This document shows, piece by piece, positions 7,870 through 16,177 of a DNA stretch of 64,000 bases. A model generated the notes under the pieces. That model was given only the letters and a program-made list of their open reading frames with translations, did not search any database and was not told where the DNA came from. Source of the stretch: Streptomyces sp. HmicA12 (GTDB lineage Bacteria > Actinomycetota > Actinomycetes > Streptomycetales > Streptomycetaceae); NCBI RefSeq assembly GCF_000373565.1, contig NZ_KB891815.1, forward strand, positions 1 to 64,000. Reading direction: 5' to 3'. Both the position numbers and the translations under genes were made by a program. Numbering within the stretch: position 1 is the first letter of the stretch; each line of letters begins with the position of its first letter.

Positions 7870-8133
7870 TCACGTGCCTGTCTGTCCGGTGGTGCCGGTC
7901 TGTCTGGTACGGGCGCCCTCCAGCCGGTCGAGGAGTTCGTCCTCGCGCCGGTCGAACGTCTCCTCGTCGATGTCGCCCGCTTCCAACTCCTTCTCCAGTG
8001 CGGCCAGTTGGGCCTGGATGGCCGACGGGTCGTAGTACTGGCGCTCCGCGTCCGCGACCACTTGGTCGAGGACCCAGATGGAACCCCGGACCGGAGCGAG
8101 CGGGAGCAGGAGGATCTCGCTCAGCAGCCCCAT
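7870..8133 (-). CDS. gvpG: Gas vesicle protein GvpG
   Basis: An 87-residue GvpG-family protein. The hydrophobic N-terminus MGLLSEILLLPLAPVRGSIW leads to the conserved QYYDPSAIQAQLAALEKELE and GDIDEETFDRREDELLDRLE. GvpG is a small coiled-coil accessory protein needed for vesicle assembly. It starts 7 bp after the gvpF stop. A Thr/Gly-rich tail (RQTGTTGQTGT) ends the protein. Confidence 0.92.
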   Translation of the reverse strand: MGLLSEILLLPLAPVRGSIWVLDQVVADAERQYYDPSAIQAQLAALEKELEAGDIDEETFDRREDELLDRLEGARTRQTGTTGQTGT

Positions 8134-8140
8134 GGCGCGC

Positions 8141-8884
8141 TCATCCGGCGGCCGAGGCGGCCGGGGCGGGTTCCACGAAGCTGTAGGGCGGAAGGGGCCC
8201 GTTCACGCTGAAGACAACGTGCGGGTGTGCCTGCCGCAGCTCCTCGATCGCCTGCAAGAGGTGCTCGGACGTGCCGCGGTCCACCAGGAAGGACACGTTG
8301 GTGATCCAGCCGGTGCCGGCCGGGCCGGGGCTGACGTCTTGCGCGTGCGGTTCCAGGGCGCGGCGCACCATGTCGGCGTCCTGCGCCTCGCGGTGCTGCA
8401 CGGCCGTCGCGACCGCTTCGCCGAGGCGCAGCTTGTCCTCGTGACTGCCGCCTCCCGCCGCGCGGTTGTGCTCCACCTGCGCGCGGACCTCGGGGCGCTC
8501 CGTCATCACCAGGCGCAGCACGGCGTCCTCGTCGTGCTGGACCTTGACGTTGTACTCGACGCGGTCGTGCAGGGCTTCCAGGCGTTCGAGGTAGTGGGCG
8601 GCGCGCTCCTCGAGGGCGGTCGCGACGGCCTGGTCGTCGTCGGCGACGCTGCCGAAGCGCATGGGCAGCACGGTGCCGCCGCCACCGGCCTCGGACAGAA
8701 CGTTCTGGTGGGCGAGGAGATCCCGGCGCTTGGGCCGCAGGTTCTCGGGGGCGTCGCTGACGATCGCGGCGAGACCACCGCCCGTCACCGTGCGGACGGG
8801 GAGCGCGGGCTTCCCGACTCCCCCCATGCCGTCGGGCAGGCCGGGGTGACCGGCGTCGGCTATTCCGTAGACGTACGTGCTCAT
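8141..8884 (-). CDS. gvpF: Gas vesicle protein GvpF (GvpL/GvpF family)
   Basis: A 247-residue GvpL/GvpF-family protein. It starts MSTYVYGIADAGHPGL and carries GGTVLPMRFGSVADDDQAVA, LHDRVEYNVKVQHDEDAVLR and the closing NGPLPPYSFVEP expected of the family. GvpF interacts with the GvpA shell protein and is thought to sit at the nucleation site. The ATG lies 5 bp after the gvpA stop, so it is co-transcribed with the shell gene. It is shorter than its paralogue gvpL because it lacks that protein's central insert. Confidence 0.93.
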   Translation of the reverse strand: MSTYVYGIADAGHPGLPDGMGGVGKPALPVRTVTGGGLAAIVSDAPENLRPKRRDLLAHQNVLSEAGGGGTVLPMRFGSVADDDQAVATALEERAAHYLERLEALHDRVEYNVKVQHDEDAVLRLVMTERPEVRAQVEHNRAAGGGSHEDKLRLGEAVATAVQHREAQDADMVRRALEPHAQDVSPGPAGTGWITNVSFLVDRGTSEHLLQAIEELRQAHPHVVFSVNGPLPPYSFVEPAPAASAAG

Positions 8885-8889
8885 GCCTG

Positions 8890-9324
8890 CTACTCCTTCT
8901 CTTCCTTGCGGCTCGCCGAGGCGCGGCGCTGGCGCGGCCGGGACTCGCTCTTGCTCCCCTCGTCACGGGCCTGGCTGAAGGCGTCGGATATGGTCTCCGC
9001 CGCGCCGGACAGCGCCCCCTTGGTCTTGCCGCGCGCGCCGGACTCCATCGAGTCCCCGACGATGTCCGTCAGGTTGGACGGCTTCTTGCTGCCGGTCTCC
9101 AGGTCGAGACGGTTGCAGGCCTCGGCGAAGCGCAGATAGGTGTCCACGCTGGCGACGACGACGCGGACGTCGATCTTCAGGATCTCGATGCCGACCAGGG
9201 ACACGCGGATGAAGGCGTCGATGACGAGTCCCCGGTCCAGGACCAGTTCCAGGACGTCGTAGAGGCCACTGGTGCCTCCACCGCCTCCACCGCCTGCACC
9301 GCCTTGTGTCGTTGCCACGGTCAT
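8890..9324 (-). CDS. gvpA: Gas vesicle shell protein GvpA with long C-terminal extension
   Basis: A 144-residue GvpA-family protein. A Gly-rich leader (about 18 residues) precedes the shell domain: LYDVLELVLDRGLVIDAFIR, then VSLVGIEILKIDVRVVVASV and DTYLRFAEACNRLDLE. The classic shell protein ends near there, at about 70-80 residues. This one continues with a ~65-residue Lys/Arg/Glu/Ser-rich tail (SRPRQRRASASRKEEKE), an extension also typical of actinomycete GvpA. The tail makes it uncertain whether it packs into ordinary ribs. GGAAGGAA lies before the ATG; 111 bp separate it from gvpO. Confidence 0.93.
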   Translation of the reverse strand: MTVATTQGGAGGGGGGGTSGLYDVLELVLDRGLVIDAFIRVSLVGIEILKIDVRVVVASVDTYLRFAEACNRLDLETGSKKPSNLTDIVGDSMESGARGKTKGALSGAAETISDAFSQARDEGSKSESRPRQRRASASRKEEKE

Positions 9325-9435
9325 GGGAGTTCCTTCCCTTCGTGCGCTGGGCGACCGCGGGCGTGCTCCGCTGGACGCGGTGCACTCGCGATCGGTGGGT
9401 CTTCGGGCGCCGGCATGCCTTGGCGAGCGGGCCGG

Positions 9436-9798
9436 TCAGCCGCGCTCGTCGGAGCGGCCGCGCTCGTAACGCCTGACTCTTCGGTAGTCGGTGAGCATGG
9501 CGTCGCTGTCGAGGGTGACCTCGTAGCTCGCCAGCAAACTCATGGTGTCGGGGACCCGGGAGAGTTCCAGGACCTCGACCTCCAGCCGCCATCCGCCGTC
9601 GTCGGTCGCGCTGAACGAGGACACCGCGTCGACCGTCCTGCCGGTGAGCTCGGCCAGTTGCTCGCGCCCTTCGCGGATCGCCTCGGCAGGGCGAAGCTTC
9701 TTCGGGCGCCGGGGCGTGGCCGCTTTCGTGTCTGGGTCGGCGCTCTTGCTCTGTTGGGGTGGCGCCTTTCGTGGGCGCCCGGAATGCGTGTCCGTCAT
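9436..9798 (-). CDS. gvpO: Gas vesicle protein GvpO
   Basis: A 120-residue GvpO-family protein and the first gene of the operon. After a charged ~45-residue N-terminal segment, the conserved core reads RPAEAIREGREQLAELTGRT, then GGWRLEVEVLELSRVPDTMS and LLASYEVTLDSDAMLTDYRR with RRYERGR. The ATG at 9798 is preceded by GGGAGG; in-frame codons upstream lack such a site. GvpO affects gvp expression or assembly in archaea and is placed first in Streptomyces clusters. The operon promoter should lie in the ~250 bp shared with the divergent FUSC-like gene. Confidence 0.92.
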   Translation of the reverse strand: MTDTHSGRPRKAPPQQSKSADPDTKAATPRRPKKLRPAEAIREGREQLAELTGRTVDAVSSFSATDDGGWRLEVEVLELSRVPDTMSLLASYEVTLDSDAMLTDYRRVRRYERGRSDERG

Positions 9799-9827
9799 GT
9801 GTACCTCCCGTGTGCCTCTCGCCCCAT

Positions 9828-9851
9828 CTGCCCGTGAATTCGTCCCCAAAC
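9828..9851 (-). promoter_or_regulatory. Candidate sigma-B-type promoter of the gvp operon
   Basis: On the minus strand, GTTT is followed after 14 nt by GGGCAG, ending 30 bp before the gvpO ATG. The Streptomyces stress-sigma pattern is roughly GnnT-N14/16-GGGTAC, so the -10 has two differences. Stress control would suit gas-vesicle genes, but the match is weak. Confidence 0.3.
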
Positions 9852-9901
9852 CTGAGACGTGACCGGTCGCTCGGCCCGGACGGCGTGTGTCGATGCCCAC
9901 T

Positions 9902-9926
9902 GTTTGTCCACGTCTGCTGTGGTTAC
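9902..9926 (+). promoter_or_regulatory. Candidate sigma-B-type promoter of the FUSC-like gene
   Basis: GTTT followed after 15 nt by GGTTAC (one difference from GGGTAC), about 120 bp before the FUSC-like start and facing away from the gvp candidate. Such short patterns occur by chance in GC-rich DNA. Confidence 0.28.
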
Positions 9927-10046
9927 CGGGTGCGGCCGGGCCTTGATCCGACCGCGGGCCTCGGTACGGAGACCGGCGACGGACACCAGCTACGGAAAGG
10001 ACATGCGTTGCGCGCGGTGGAGCGGGTTCACAACGGGAGAGCGTGG

Positions 10047-11177
10047 ATGGCGCGGGCGTGGGGCACCCCGGGGCACGAGCGCCATGCGGTGCTTCTGATC
10101 GGCAAATCCGTGCTGGCGTCCACCCTCAGCTGGTGGATCGCCCACGCCGTGCTCGATGCCACGTCGCCCGCGTTCGCGCCCTTCTCCGCCGTACTGACGA
10201 TGAACGCGACGATCTCGAAGTCGGTGTGGCAGACGCTGCGCTACATCACCGCGGTCATCGTCGGGGTGGCGGTGCAAGCGGCGATCAGCTTCGTCGCGGG
10301 CCCGGACCTGATCGCGTTCGTCCTGGTCGCCGTGATCGCCTTGAGTCTGGGCCAGTGGCAGGCGCTGGGGGAGCAGCGGTCGCAGGTCGCCACGGCCGCG
10401 TTCTTCGCCTTCTCCACCTACGCCGCCGCCACCTCGAATGCCGACCGGGTCACCCAGCTCGGTCAGATCGTCCTGCTGGTGCTCCTCGGCTGTGGCATCG
10501 GCCTGATCGTGAATCTCGGCCTCGCTCCTCCGCTGCGGTACCGCAGCGCCGAGCAGGGGCTGCACGTCCTGGCCGCGGAGATGGAGACGCTGCTGGACGA
10601 CATGGCCGACGGCCTGTGCAGCGGAGACGTGAACGCCGAACGCGCCGACCGGTGGGTCGCGGCCGGTGAACGCGTGCAGGCCGCGGTCGGCCAGGCCCGG
10701 GCCGGGCTGGAGACGGCGGAGAACAGCCTGCCCTTCAACCCCCGCCGCCTGCTGCCCGTCCACCGCGGCCACCTCACCTTCGGCCGCTACCGGCAGACGC
10801 TGAGCGCCATGGAACGCGCGGTCTACCAGCTGGCGTCCCTCACCCGCAGTCTGGGCCGCTGGCGCGAGAGCGAGGACACCTACACGTACGGCCCGGCCCT
10901 GAAGTCCTACGCAGATTTCGCCGCCTGCCTGCGTGACATCGCGCACGTCCTCGCCGAGGTCGACAGCGACACCCTCGCGGACCAGGCCGAGGAGATGTGC
11001 AAGCTCGCCACCATCGCCCAGGAGGCGCTGCGGAAAGTACTGGACACCGCCGACGAGCACCGGCTGCCGCTGGCCGACGCCGGCCGCCCGTACGGCGTCC
11101 TGATCGTGGAGGCCACCCGCCTGATGGAGGAGTTCCAGAACACCTGCGATGTCCTCCAGGACACCGCGAGTCGATGA
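10047..11177 (+). CDS. FUSC/aromatic-acid-exporter-like membrane protein
   Basis: A 376-residue protein. About six transmembrane helices occupy residues ~15-165 (AVLLIGKSVLASTLSWWIAH, then YITAVIVGVAVQAAISFVAG, LIAFVLVAVIALSLGQWQAL and LGQIVLLVLLGCGIGLIVNL). A long soluble helical part follows (residues ~170-376). This half-size layout fits the FUSC/ArAE superfamily, whose members export aromatic acids or act in stress resistance. I chose the ATG at 10047 because GGGAGAG lies 5 nt upstream. A TTG at 10008 after GGAAAGGA would add 13 residues and cannot be excluded. It is divergent from the gvp operon. Substrate unknown. Confidence 0.8.
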   Translation: MARAWGTPGHERHAVLLIGKSVLASTLSWWIAHAVLDATSPAFAPFSAVLTMNATISKSVWQTLRYITAVIVGVAVQAAISFVAGPDLIAFVLVAVIALSLGQWQALGEQRSQVATAAFFAFSTYAAATSNADRVTQLGQIVLLVLLGCGIGLIVNLGLAPPLRYRSAEQGLHVLAAEMETLLDDMADGLCSGDVNAERADRWVAAGERVQAAVGQARAGLETAENSLPFNPRRLLPVHRGHLTFGRYRQTLSAMERAVYQLASLTRSLGRWRESEDTYTYGPALKSYADFAACLRDIAHVLAEVDSDTLADQAEEMCKLATIAQEALRKVLDTADEHRLPLADAGRPYGVLIVEATRLMEEFQNTCDVLQDTASR

Positions 11178-11542
11178 GCGGCCCCGCGACAGGTGTGCCT
11201 CGGCTGTCCCGCGCGGTTCCTCCGGTCCCGGCGTGAGGCTCGGGAGGTCGAGCAGCCGTCGGTCTCGCGCTGATCGCCGCACGCTCTCCACCGGTCCGCG
11301 ACACGATCAGGCTCCTCTGCGTCGGCCACCTGATCCACCTGGGAGCACGGGCGGTACGCGCCGCTCGGCGGGCCGCCCGGGAGCGTGCGCCGGCTTCCTC
11401 GGTCTCCTGGACGTCCTGGCCGGGATCGTCTGTTGGTCCGCGCCGGCCGCGGTCGCCGCCCGGCGGCGCACCAGGTTCGCCCGTGCGCCGGGCCGTGCAA
11501 CCGGGCCCCGTGCAGAGCGCCGTTCCGGGCCCCCTACACTCA
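11178..11542. other. Intergenic region before marR
   Basis: About 365 bp in which I see no gene. One frame around 11380-11500 translates to a hydrophobic stretch (GFLGLLDVLAGIVCWSAPAA) that could be a relic of a small membrane protein, but it lacks a start and ribosome-binding site. The end of the region contains the marR operator/promoter. Confidence 0.45.
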
Positions 11543-11557
11543 CTTGGTAGATACAAG
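11543..11557. promoter_or_regulatory. Candidate MarR operator upstream of marR-MFS operon
   Basis: The dyad CTTG-gtagata-CAAG lies 34 bp before the chosen marR start. MarR proteins bind such short spaced palindromes over their own promoter. It is the only AT-richer segment of the region. Autorepression of the marR/exporter operon is inferred. Confidence 0.55.
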
Positions 11558-11590
11558 CAATAAAAGGTGAGCGGAAGAGGGGGGCGGGCA

Positions 11591-12154
11591 ATGGGCAAGG
11601 GGACGGTCCATGACCGCGAAGCGGTACAGAGCAGGGCGATAGCAGACAGCGGGGTCGCCAGTGCCGAGGAGGCCGGGGCAGGGCTGGGGAACCAGATCGT
11701 GCGCTTCACCCGGCTGGTCGCGGCACGCAGGCACCAGACCAAGCTGGAGCAGGGCGCCGGTGAGCGCGTCCTGCTGGCCCGGCTCGTACGGGACGGGGAA
11801 CGGCGGGCGACCGATCTGGCCGCCGACACCTTCCTCGACCTGTCCACGGTCAGCCGTCAGGTGCGCTCCATGGTGGAGCGCGGCCTGATCGAGCGCCGGC
11901 CCGACCCGGAGGACCGGCGCGGCACGCTGCTGTACGCGACCGAGTCCGGCAGAGCGGTGTACGAGAAGTACCGGCAGCAGCGCGACGCGCAACTGGCGGA
12001 ACTGCTCGGACCCTGGCCCCCCGAGGACCGTTATCAGCTGATCAGGCTGATGACACGCCTCAACGACGACCTCGTAGAGCATCAACACAACCGCCACGGC
12101 GAGGGAACTCACCCCGCGGCCGTGGCGCAGCAGGGAGCAAGCACGTATGAGTGA
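11591..12154 (+). CDS. MarR-family transcriptional regulator
   Basis: A 187-residue protein. The winged helix-turn-helix is at about residues 60-130: RRATDLAADTFLDLSTVSRQ, VRSMVERGLIERRPDPEDRR and the wing GTLLYATESGR. I chose the ATG at 11591 because GAAGAGGGG precedes it; a GTG at 11567 would add eight residues. The 3' end overlaps the start of the MFS exporter by 8 nt, so the two form one operon. MarR proteins typically repress an adjacent drug-efflux gene until a phenolic or lipophilic ligand binds. Confidence 0.92.
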   Translation: MGKGTVHDREAVQSRAIADSGVASAEEAGAGLGNQIVRFTRLVAARRHQTKLEQGAGERVLLARLVRDGERRATDLAADTFLDLSTVSRQVRSMVERGLIERRPDPEDRRGTLLYATESGRAVYEKYRQQRDAQLAELLGPWPPEDRYQLIRLMTRLNDDLVEHQHNRHGEGTHPAAVAQQGASTYE

Positions 12155-14765
12155 GGCCGTGTCGGCACCGCGCCGAGACACCGAGCCGCCCGCCGGGGAG
12201 ACCACCCGGCGGACCCATAAGAAGACCACCGGGACGAGCGAGGCGATACCCGCCGCTCCGGGCGGTGGCGGCGGCCTGAGCCACCGTCAGATCCTGACCA
12301 TCCTGAGCGGTCTGATGCTGGGCATGTTCCTGGCCGCCCTCGACCAGACGATCGTCTCCACCTCGATCCGCACCATCGCGGACGACCTCAACGGTCTGAG
12401 CCAGCAGGCATGGGCGACGACCGCGTACCTGATCACGTCGACGATCGCGACGCCGCTCTACGGCAAGCTGTCCGACCTGCACGGTCGCAAGCCCTACTTC
12501 CTGGGCGCGATCAGCATCTTCATCGCAGGTTCGGCGCTGTGCACGTTCTCGACGTCGATGACCGAACTGGCCGCCTTCCGCGCCGTGCAGGGCATCGGCG
12601 CCGGCGGTCTGATGTCCCTCGCGCTGGCGATCATCGGCGACATCGTGCCGCCCCGCGAACGGGCCCGCTACCAGGGCTACATGCTCGCCACCTTCGCGAC
12701 CTCCAGCGTCGCGGGACCGCTCATCGGCGGGTTCCTCGCCGGGCAGGACAGCATCCTGGGCGTCGTCGGCTGGCGCTGGGTGTTCCTCGTGAACGTGCCG
12801 ATCGGCATCATCGCCCTGTTCGTCGTCGCCAAGGTGCTCAACATCCCGCACACCCGCCGCGACCGCCGCATCGACTGGTGGGGCGCGTTCACCATCGCGC
12901 TCGGCGTCGTGCCGCTGCTCCTGGTGGCCGAGCAGGGCCGCGAGTGGGGCTGGGACTCCTCGAAGTCCCTCGCCTGCTACGGCATCGGCGTGGTCGGCAT
13001 CATCGCCTGGATCCTCGTCGAGCGGCGGATGGGTGACGACGCGCTGATCCCGATGCGCCTGTTCCGCAACGCGACCTTCAGCAAGACCAGCCTGCTGTCC
13101 GTCCTCATCGGCGCGGGCATGTTCGGCGGGATGCTCATGATCCCGCAGTACCTGCAGATCGTGAAGGGCGCCAGCCCCACCAAGTCCGGCCTCGAGATGC
13201 TGCCGCTGATGCTCGGCATGATCATCGCGTCCATCGTCTCCGGCCAGATCACCGCGAAGACCGGCCGCTACAAGATCTTCCCGACCATCGGCACCGTCCT
13301 CATGGTCGCGGCGCTGCTGCTCTTCCACTTCAAGGTCCAGTGGGACACCCCGCTGTGGGAGAGCATGGTCTACATGCTCCTCTTCGGCCTCGGCCTCGGC
13401 GGCTGCATGCAGACCCTGGTGCTCGCCGTGCAGAACGCCGTGCCGCCGCAGGACATGGGTGTGGCGACCGCGTCGTCCACGTTCTTCCGGCAGATGGGCG
13501 CCACCGCCGGTACGGCCATCTTCCTGTCGGTGCTCTTCTCGAACGTCGGCGACAAGATCTCCTCGGCGTTCAGGTCGGCCGCCGGGACGCCCCAGTTCCA
13601 GGCCGCGCTGCACGACCCGTCGGTCCTGTCCGACCCGGCCAACAAGCCGGTCCTCGACATGGTCAAGAACCCGGGTGCGGGCGGCGGTGGCTCCGATGTC
13701 CTGAGCGACTCCTCCTTCATCCAGCAGCTCGACCCGCGCCTGTCGGAGCCCTTCAAGCAGGGCTTCGCCGACTCCATGCACGTGGTCTTCCTGATCGCGG
13801 CGGGCGTGATCGCGATCGCGTTCCTCATGGTCCTGTGGACCAAGGAGGTTCCGCTGCGCAAGGTGTCGGGGCTGGAGGCACGCGCCGCCGCGGAGGGGAA
13901 CGGCACGGCCGCCGAGACTCCCGTGCCGGAGACCTCCGAGATCGTGGACACGGCGGAAGCGGTCGAGGCGGCCCCGGTCGCCTCGCTCACCACGGCCCTC
14001 GCGGAGGATCCCGCCGCGGGCGTCCGCGGCCACATCCGTGACGCCGCGGGTTCCGCGGTGGCCGGAGCCGTGGTCACCCTGATCGACCTGCGCGGCAGCC
14101 AGCTCGGCCGGACGACGACGGGGACGGACGGCCGGTACGCGGTCGCCGTGCCCGCCGAGGGAACGTACGTCCTGATCGCCTCCGGCGGCGCCCGTCAGCC
14201 GCAGGCGACCACCATCACGGTGGCCGGCGGGCCGGTCGACTTCGACCTGGTGCTCTCGGGCGCGGCCGGCCTGTCCGGCACCGTCCTGGCCGCCCCCGAC
14301 GACCGGCCGCTGCCCGGCGCCCTGGTGATCGCCACGGACGTACGCGGCGAGGTCGTCGCCTCCGGAACCGCCGACCACGCGGGCGACTTCGGCTTCGCCG
14401 ACCTCGTCCCCGGCGGCTACACCCTCGCGGTCAGCGCCACCGGGCACCGTCCGGCGGCCCTGCCGGTCGAGGTCGCGGGCGGCGCCGCCAACCGCTACGA
14501 GGTCCGCCTCGACCTCGGTGCCCACGTCCACGGCACCGTGCGCAACCGCGCGGGCGAGCCGGTGGCCGACGCCCGGGTCACGATCCTCGACACGGCGGGC
14601 AACACCGTGGCCACCACGGTCACCGGCGCGGACGGCGTCTACGGGTTCAACGACCTCGACTCCGGCGACTACACCGTCATCGCCAGCGGATACGCGCCCC
14701 ACGCGATGCCGCTGCAGGTGTCGGGCGAGGGCAAGAGCGACGCGGACATGAACCTGGGCCACTGA
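12147..14765 (+). CDS. DHA2-family MFS drug exporter with three C-terminal beta-sandwich repeats
   Basis: An 872-residue protein. Residues ~45-570 are a 14-helix EmrB/QacA-type transporter: LAALDQTIVSTSIRTIADDL is the DHA2 start, YGKLSDLHGRKPYFL is MFS motif A, and AVQGIGAGGLMSLAL is motif B-like. From about residue 620 three ~80-residue carboxypeptidase-regulatory-like (CarboxypepD_reg) units follow, opening GVRGHIRDAAGSAVAGAVVT, GLSGTVLAAPDDRPLPGALV and VHGTVRNRAGEPVADARVTI. Each has a D-G-x-Y/F-x-F or equivalent turn. Ordinary DHA2 exporters are near 500 residues. It is co-transcribed with marR and ends at a strong terminator. Confidence 0.9.
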   Translation: MSEAVSAPRRDTEPPAGETTRRTHKKTTGTSEAIPAAPGGGGGLSHRQILTILSGLMLGMFLAALDQTIVSTSIRTIADDLNGLSQQAWATTAYLITSTIATPLYGKLSDLHGRKPYFLGAISIFIAGSALCTFSTSMTELAAFRAVQGIGAGGLMSLALAIIGDIVPPRERARYQGYMLATFATSSVAGPLIGGFLAGQDSILGVVGWRWVFLVNVPIGIIALFVVAKVLNIPHTRRDRRIDWWGAFTIALGVVPLLLVAEQGREWGWDSSKSLACYGIGVVGIIAWILVERRMGDDALIPMRLFRNATFSKTSLLSVLIGAGMFGGMLMIPQYLQIVKGASPTKSGLEMLPLMLGMIIASIVSGQITAKTGRYKIFPTIGTVLMVAALLLFHFKVQWDTPLWESMVYMLLFGLGLGGCMQTLVLAVQNAVPPQDMGVATASSTFFRQMGATAGTAIFLSVLFSNVGDKISSAFRSAAGTPQFQAALHDPSVLSDPANKPVLDMVKNPGAGGGGSDVLSDSSFIQQLDPRLSEPFKQGFADSMHVVFLIAAGVIAIAFLMVLWTKEVPLRKVSGLEARAAAEGNGTAAETPVPETSEIVDTAEAVEAAPVASLTTALAEDPAAGVRGHIRDAAGSAVAGAVVTLIDLRGSQLGRTTTGTDGRYAVAVPAEGTYVLIASGGARQPQATTITVAGGPVDFDLVLSGAAGLSGTVLAAPDDRPLPGALVIATDVRGEVVASGTADHAGDFGFADLVPGGYTLAVSATGHRPAALPVEVAGGAANRYEVRLDLGAHVHGTVRNRAGEPVADARVTILDTAGNTVATTVTGADGVYGFNDLDSGDYTVIASGYAPHAMPLQVSGEGKSDADMNLGH

Positions 14766-14785
14766 GCCCTGGCCGGTCCTTCTGG

Positions 14786-14829
14786 AAGGGCGTGGCGCGG
14801 TACGCACGTACCGCGCCACGCCCTTTTTT
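14786..14829 (+). terminator. Rho-independent terminator of the marR-MFS operon
   Basis: A 19-bp perfect stem with a 2-nt loop, beginning AAGGGCGTGGCG, is followed by a run of six T including the end of the stem. It starts 20 bp after the exporter stop codon. It may also serve the small gene converging from the right. Confidence 0.9.
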
Positions 14830-14876
14830 GCGCGCCGGCAACCGTGGGCCTGGCCGGCACGCGCGACGGGTGGCTG

Positions 14877-15252
14877 TCACATGGGCCAGAACTGTGCCAT
14901 GTACTGCCCGACGCCATGAGGCACACCCGACGCGGCCAGTTCGCGCACCCGGTCCCTGCCGCGTGCCAGGACCCGGACGCGCCACCTTCTGTCGGGCAAA
15001 CCGAGATCGACTTCTCCCTCGGTCATGGCGGCATAGGTCCACAGCCGCAGCCTTCCGGAGGGGGGAGTCGATCCGGGTCTCCGCTCGTTCGTCCCACGGG
15101 TCGGTGGGCGGCGGTGGTTGCTCGGCCCACACTTCGGTGCGGAAGTCCGCCGTGTGGGTATGGCCCGCGCTGTGGATCACGATCCGTGCGCCGTCCGAGG
15201 TGCCGAAGGGCACATCAAGCGCGGGCTCGTCGTCGAACTCCGCCGCGACCAT
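14877..15252 (-). pseudogene. Small hypothetical gene broken by a homopolymer frameshift
   Basis: Two coding-looking halves lie in different frames. The 5' half reads MVAAEFDDEPALDVPFGTSD, then GARIVIHSAGHTHTADFRTE and PPPTDPWDERAETRIDS. The 3' half reads RLRLWTYAAMTEGEVDLGLP, then DRRWRVRVLARGRDRVRELA and ends VGQYMAQFWPM. They join at a run of six G (15060-15065 on the plus strand). Removing one G restores a single ~125-codon frame from the ATG at 15252 to the TGA at 14877. I do not recognise the family. Either the gene is mutated or the run length is a sequencing error. Confidence 0.7.
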
Positions 15253-15341
15253 GCAGGGGGCGATCGGAGCCGCCTCCGCGACGCGCGCGACGCGGCCGGG
15301 TGGCGCAGGGATTTGTCGCTCTTCATGCAAAAGTCGGCCGG

Positions 15342-16130
15342 ATGAAGCGAACCACCCGGATGAAGAGAACGGCCCGAACGTTGGGAACCGGGGGGACGGC
15401 ACGTCGAGTCGGTGTGCTCGCGGCGGCCGCATCCGTGCTGCTGGCCTGTTCGGTGGTCACGGCGGGCCCGTCCGCCGCGGTGATCGGTGGAGAGCGGAGC
15501 GGCTACGGGCCGTGGGCCGTCCGCATGCTCGTCGACGGGAAGCCGGAGTGCACCGCGACGGCGGTCGCCCGGAAGTGGATCCTCAGCGCGTCCCACTGCT
15601 TCTTCGAACAGGGCGAGCCCGTCGCGGACCGCCGGATCGAGTTCCGCGTCGGCCATCTCGACATGCGCCAGGGAACCGTGGTGCGCCCGCTGCCCGGCGG
15701 GCGCGTGGGCAGCGCACGCGCCGACATGATGCTCGTCGAGGTGGCGCCGATGACGGTGCGCGTGGCGCGGCTGTCCGCCGCCCCGGCCCGGCCGGGCACG
15801 CTGGTGCGGCAGTTGGGCTGGGGTGCCACCTGCACCGGCGACGAGAACAGCTGCCAGTCACCGGTGCTGCGGCAGTCGACCCTGCGCGTGCTCGATCCGG
15901 ACGATCCCCGGTGCGAGGGCTACACCGTTCAGGACGGCTCGGACTTCTGCATGCGCAAGGTCGTGGGCATCCCCGCCGGGGGCGATTCGGGCGGACCCGT
16001 GACGACCATCGGCCCCCGCGGCACGGAAACGCTGCTCGGCGTCTTCGACGGCTCCGACCGGGAGGAGATCGCCGGTGCCGGGGAGGTCTCGCGGCAACTC
16101 GCCTGGATCCGCTCGGTGATCCGGTACTGA
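15342..16130 (+). CDS. Secreted trypsin-like serine protease (S1 family), left copy
   Basis: A 262-residue protein with a basic N-terminus and a hydrophobic signal segment (RRVGVLAAAASVLLACSVVT). A mature-like N-terminus at VIGGERS follows. The catalytic triad is visible as H85 in LSASHC, D128 in ADMMLVEV and S216 in GDSGGP, with chymotrypsin-like spacing. Two Cys pairs suggest disulphides. ATGs at 15342 and 15360 are both possible starts; neither has a strong ribosome-binding site. The repeat arm as visible begins at 15661 inside this gene, only because the window cuts its mirror copy. It converges on the NAD-kinase-like gene across a terminator hairpin. Confidence 0.9.
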   Translation: MKRTTRMKRTARTLGTGGTARRVGVLAAAASVLLACSVVTAGPSAAVIGGERSGYGPWAVRMLVDGKPECTATAVARKWILSASHCFFEQGEPVADRRIEFRVGHLDMRQGTVVRPLPGGRVGSARADMMLVEVAPMTVRVARLSAAPARPGTLVRQLGWGATCTGDENSCQSPVLRQSTLRVLDPDDPRCEGYTVQDGSDFCMRKVVGIPAGGDSGGPVTTIGPRGTETLLGVFDGSDREEIAGAGEVSRQLAWIRSVIRY

Positions 16131-16143
16131 CCCCCGTGCACGC

Positions 16144-16173
16144 GGCGGCGGGCCGGACCCACGGCCCGCCGCC
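16144..16173. terminator. Terminator between protease and NAD-kinase-like gene, left copy
   Basis: An 11-bp GC stem (GGCGGCGGGCC / GGCCCGCCGCC) with an 8-nt loop lies between two convergent stop codons, so it can serve both genes. Confidence 0.75.
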
Positions 16174-16177
16174 CCGG

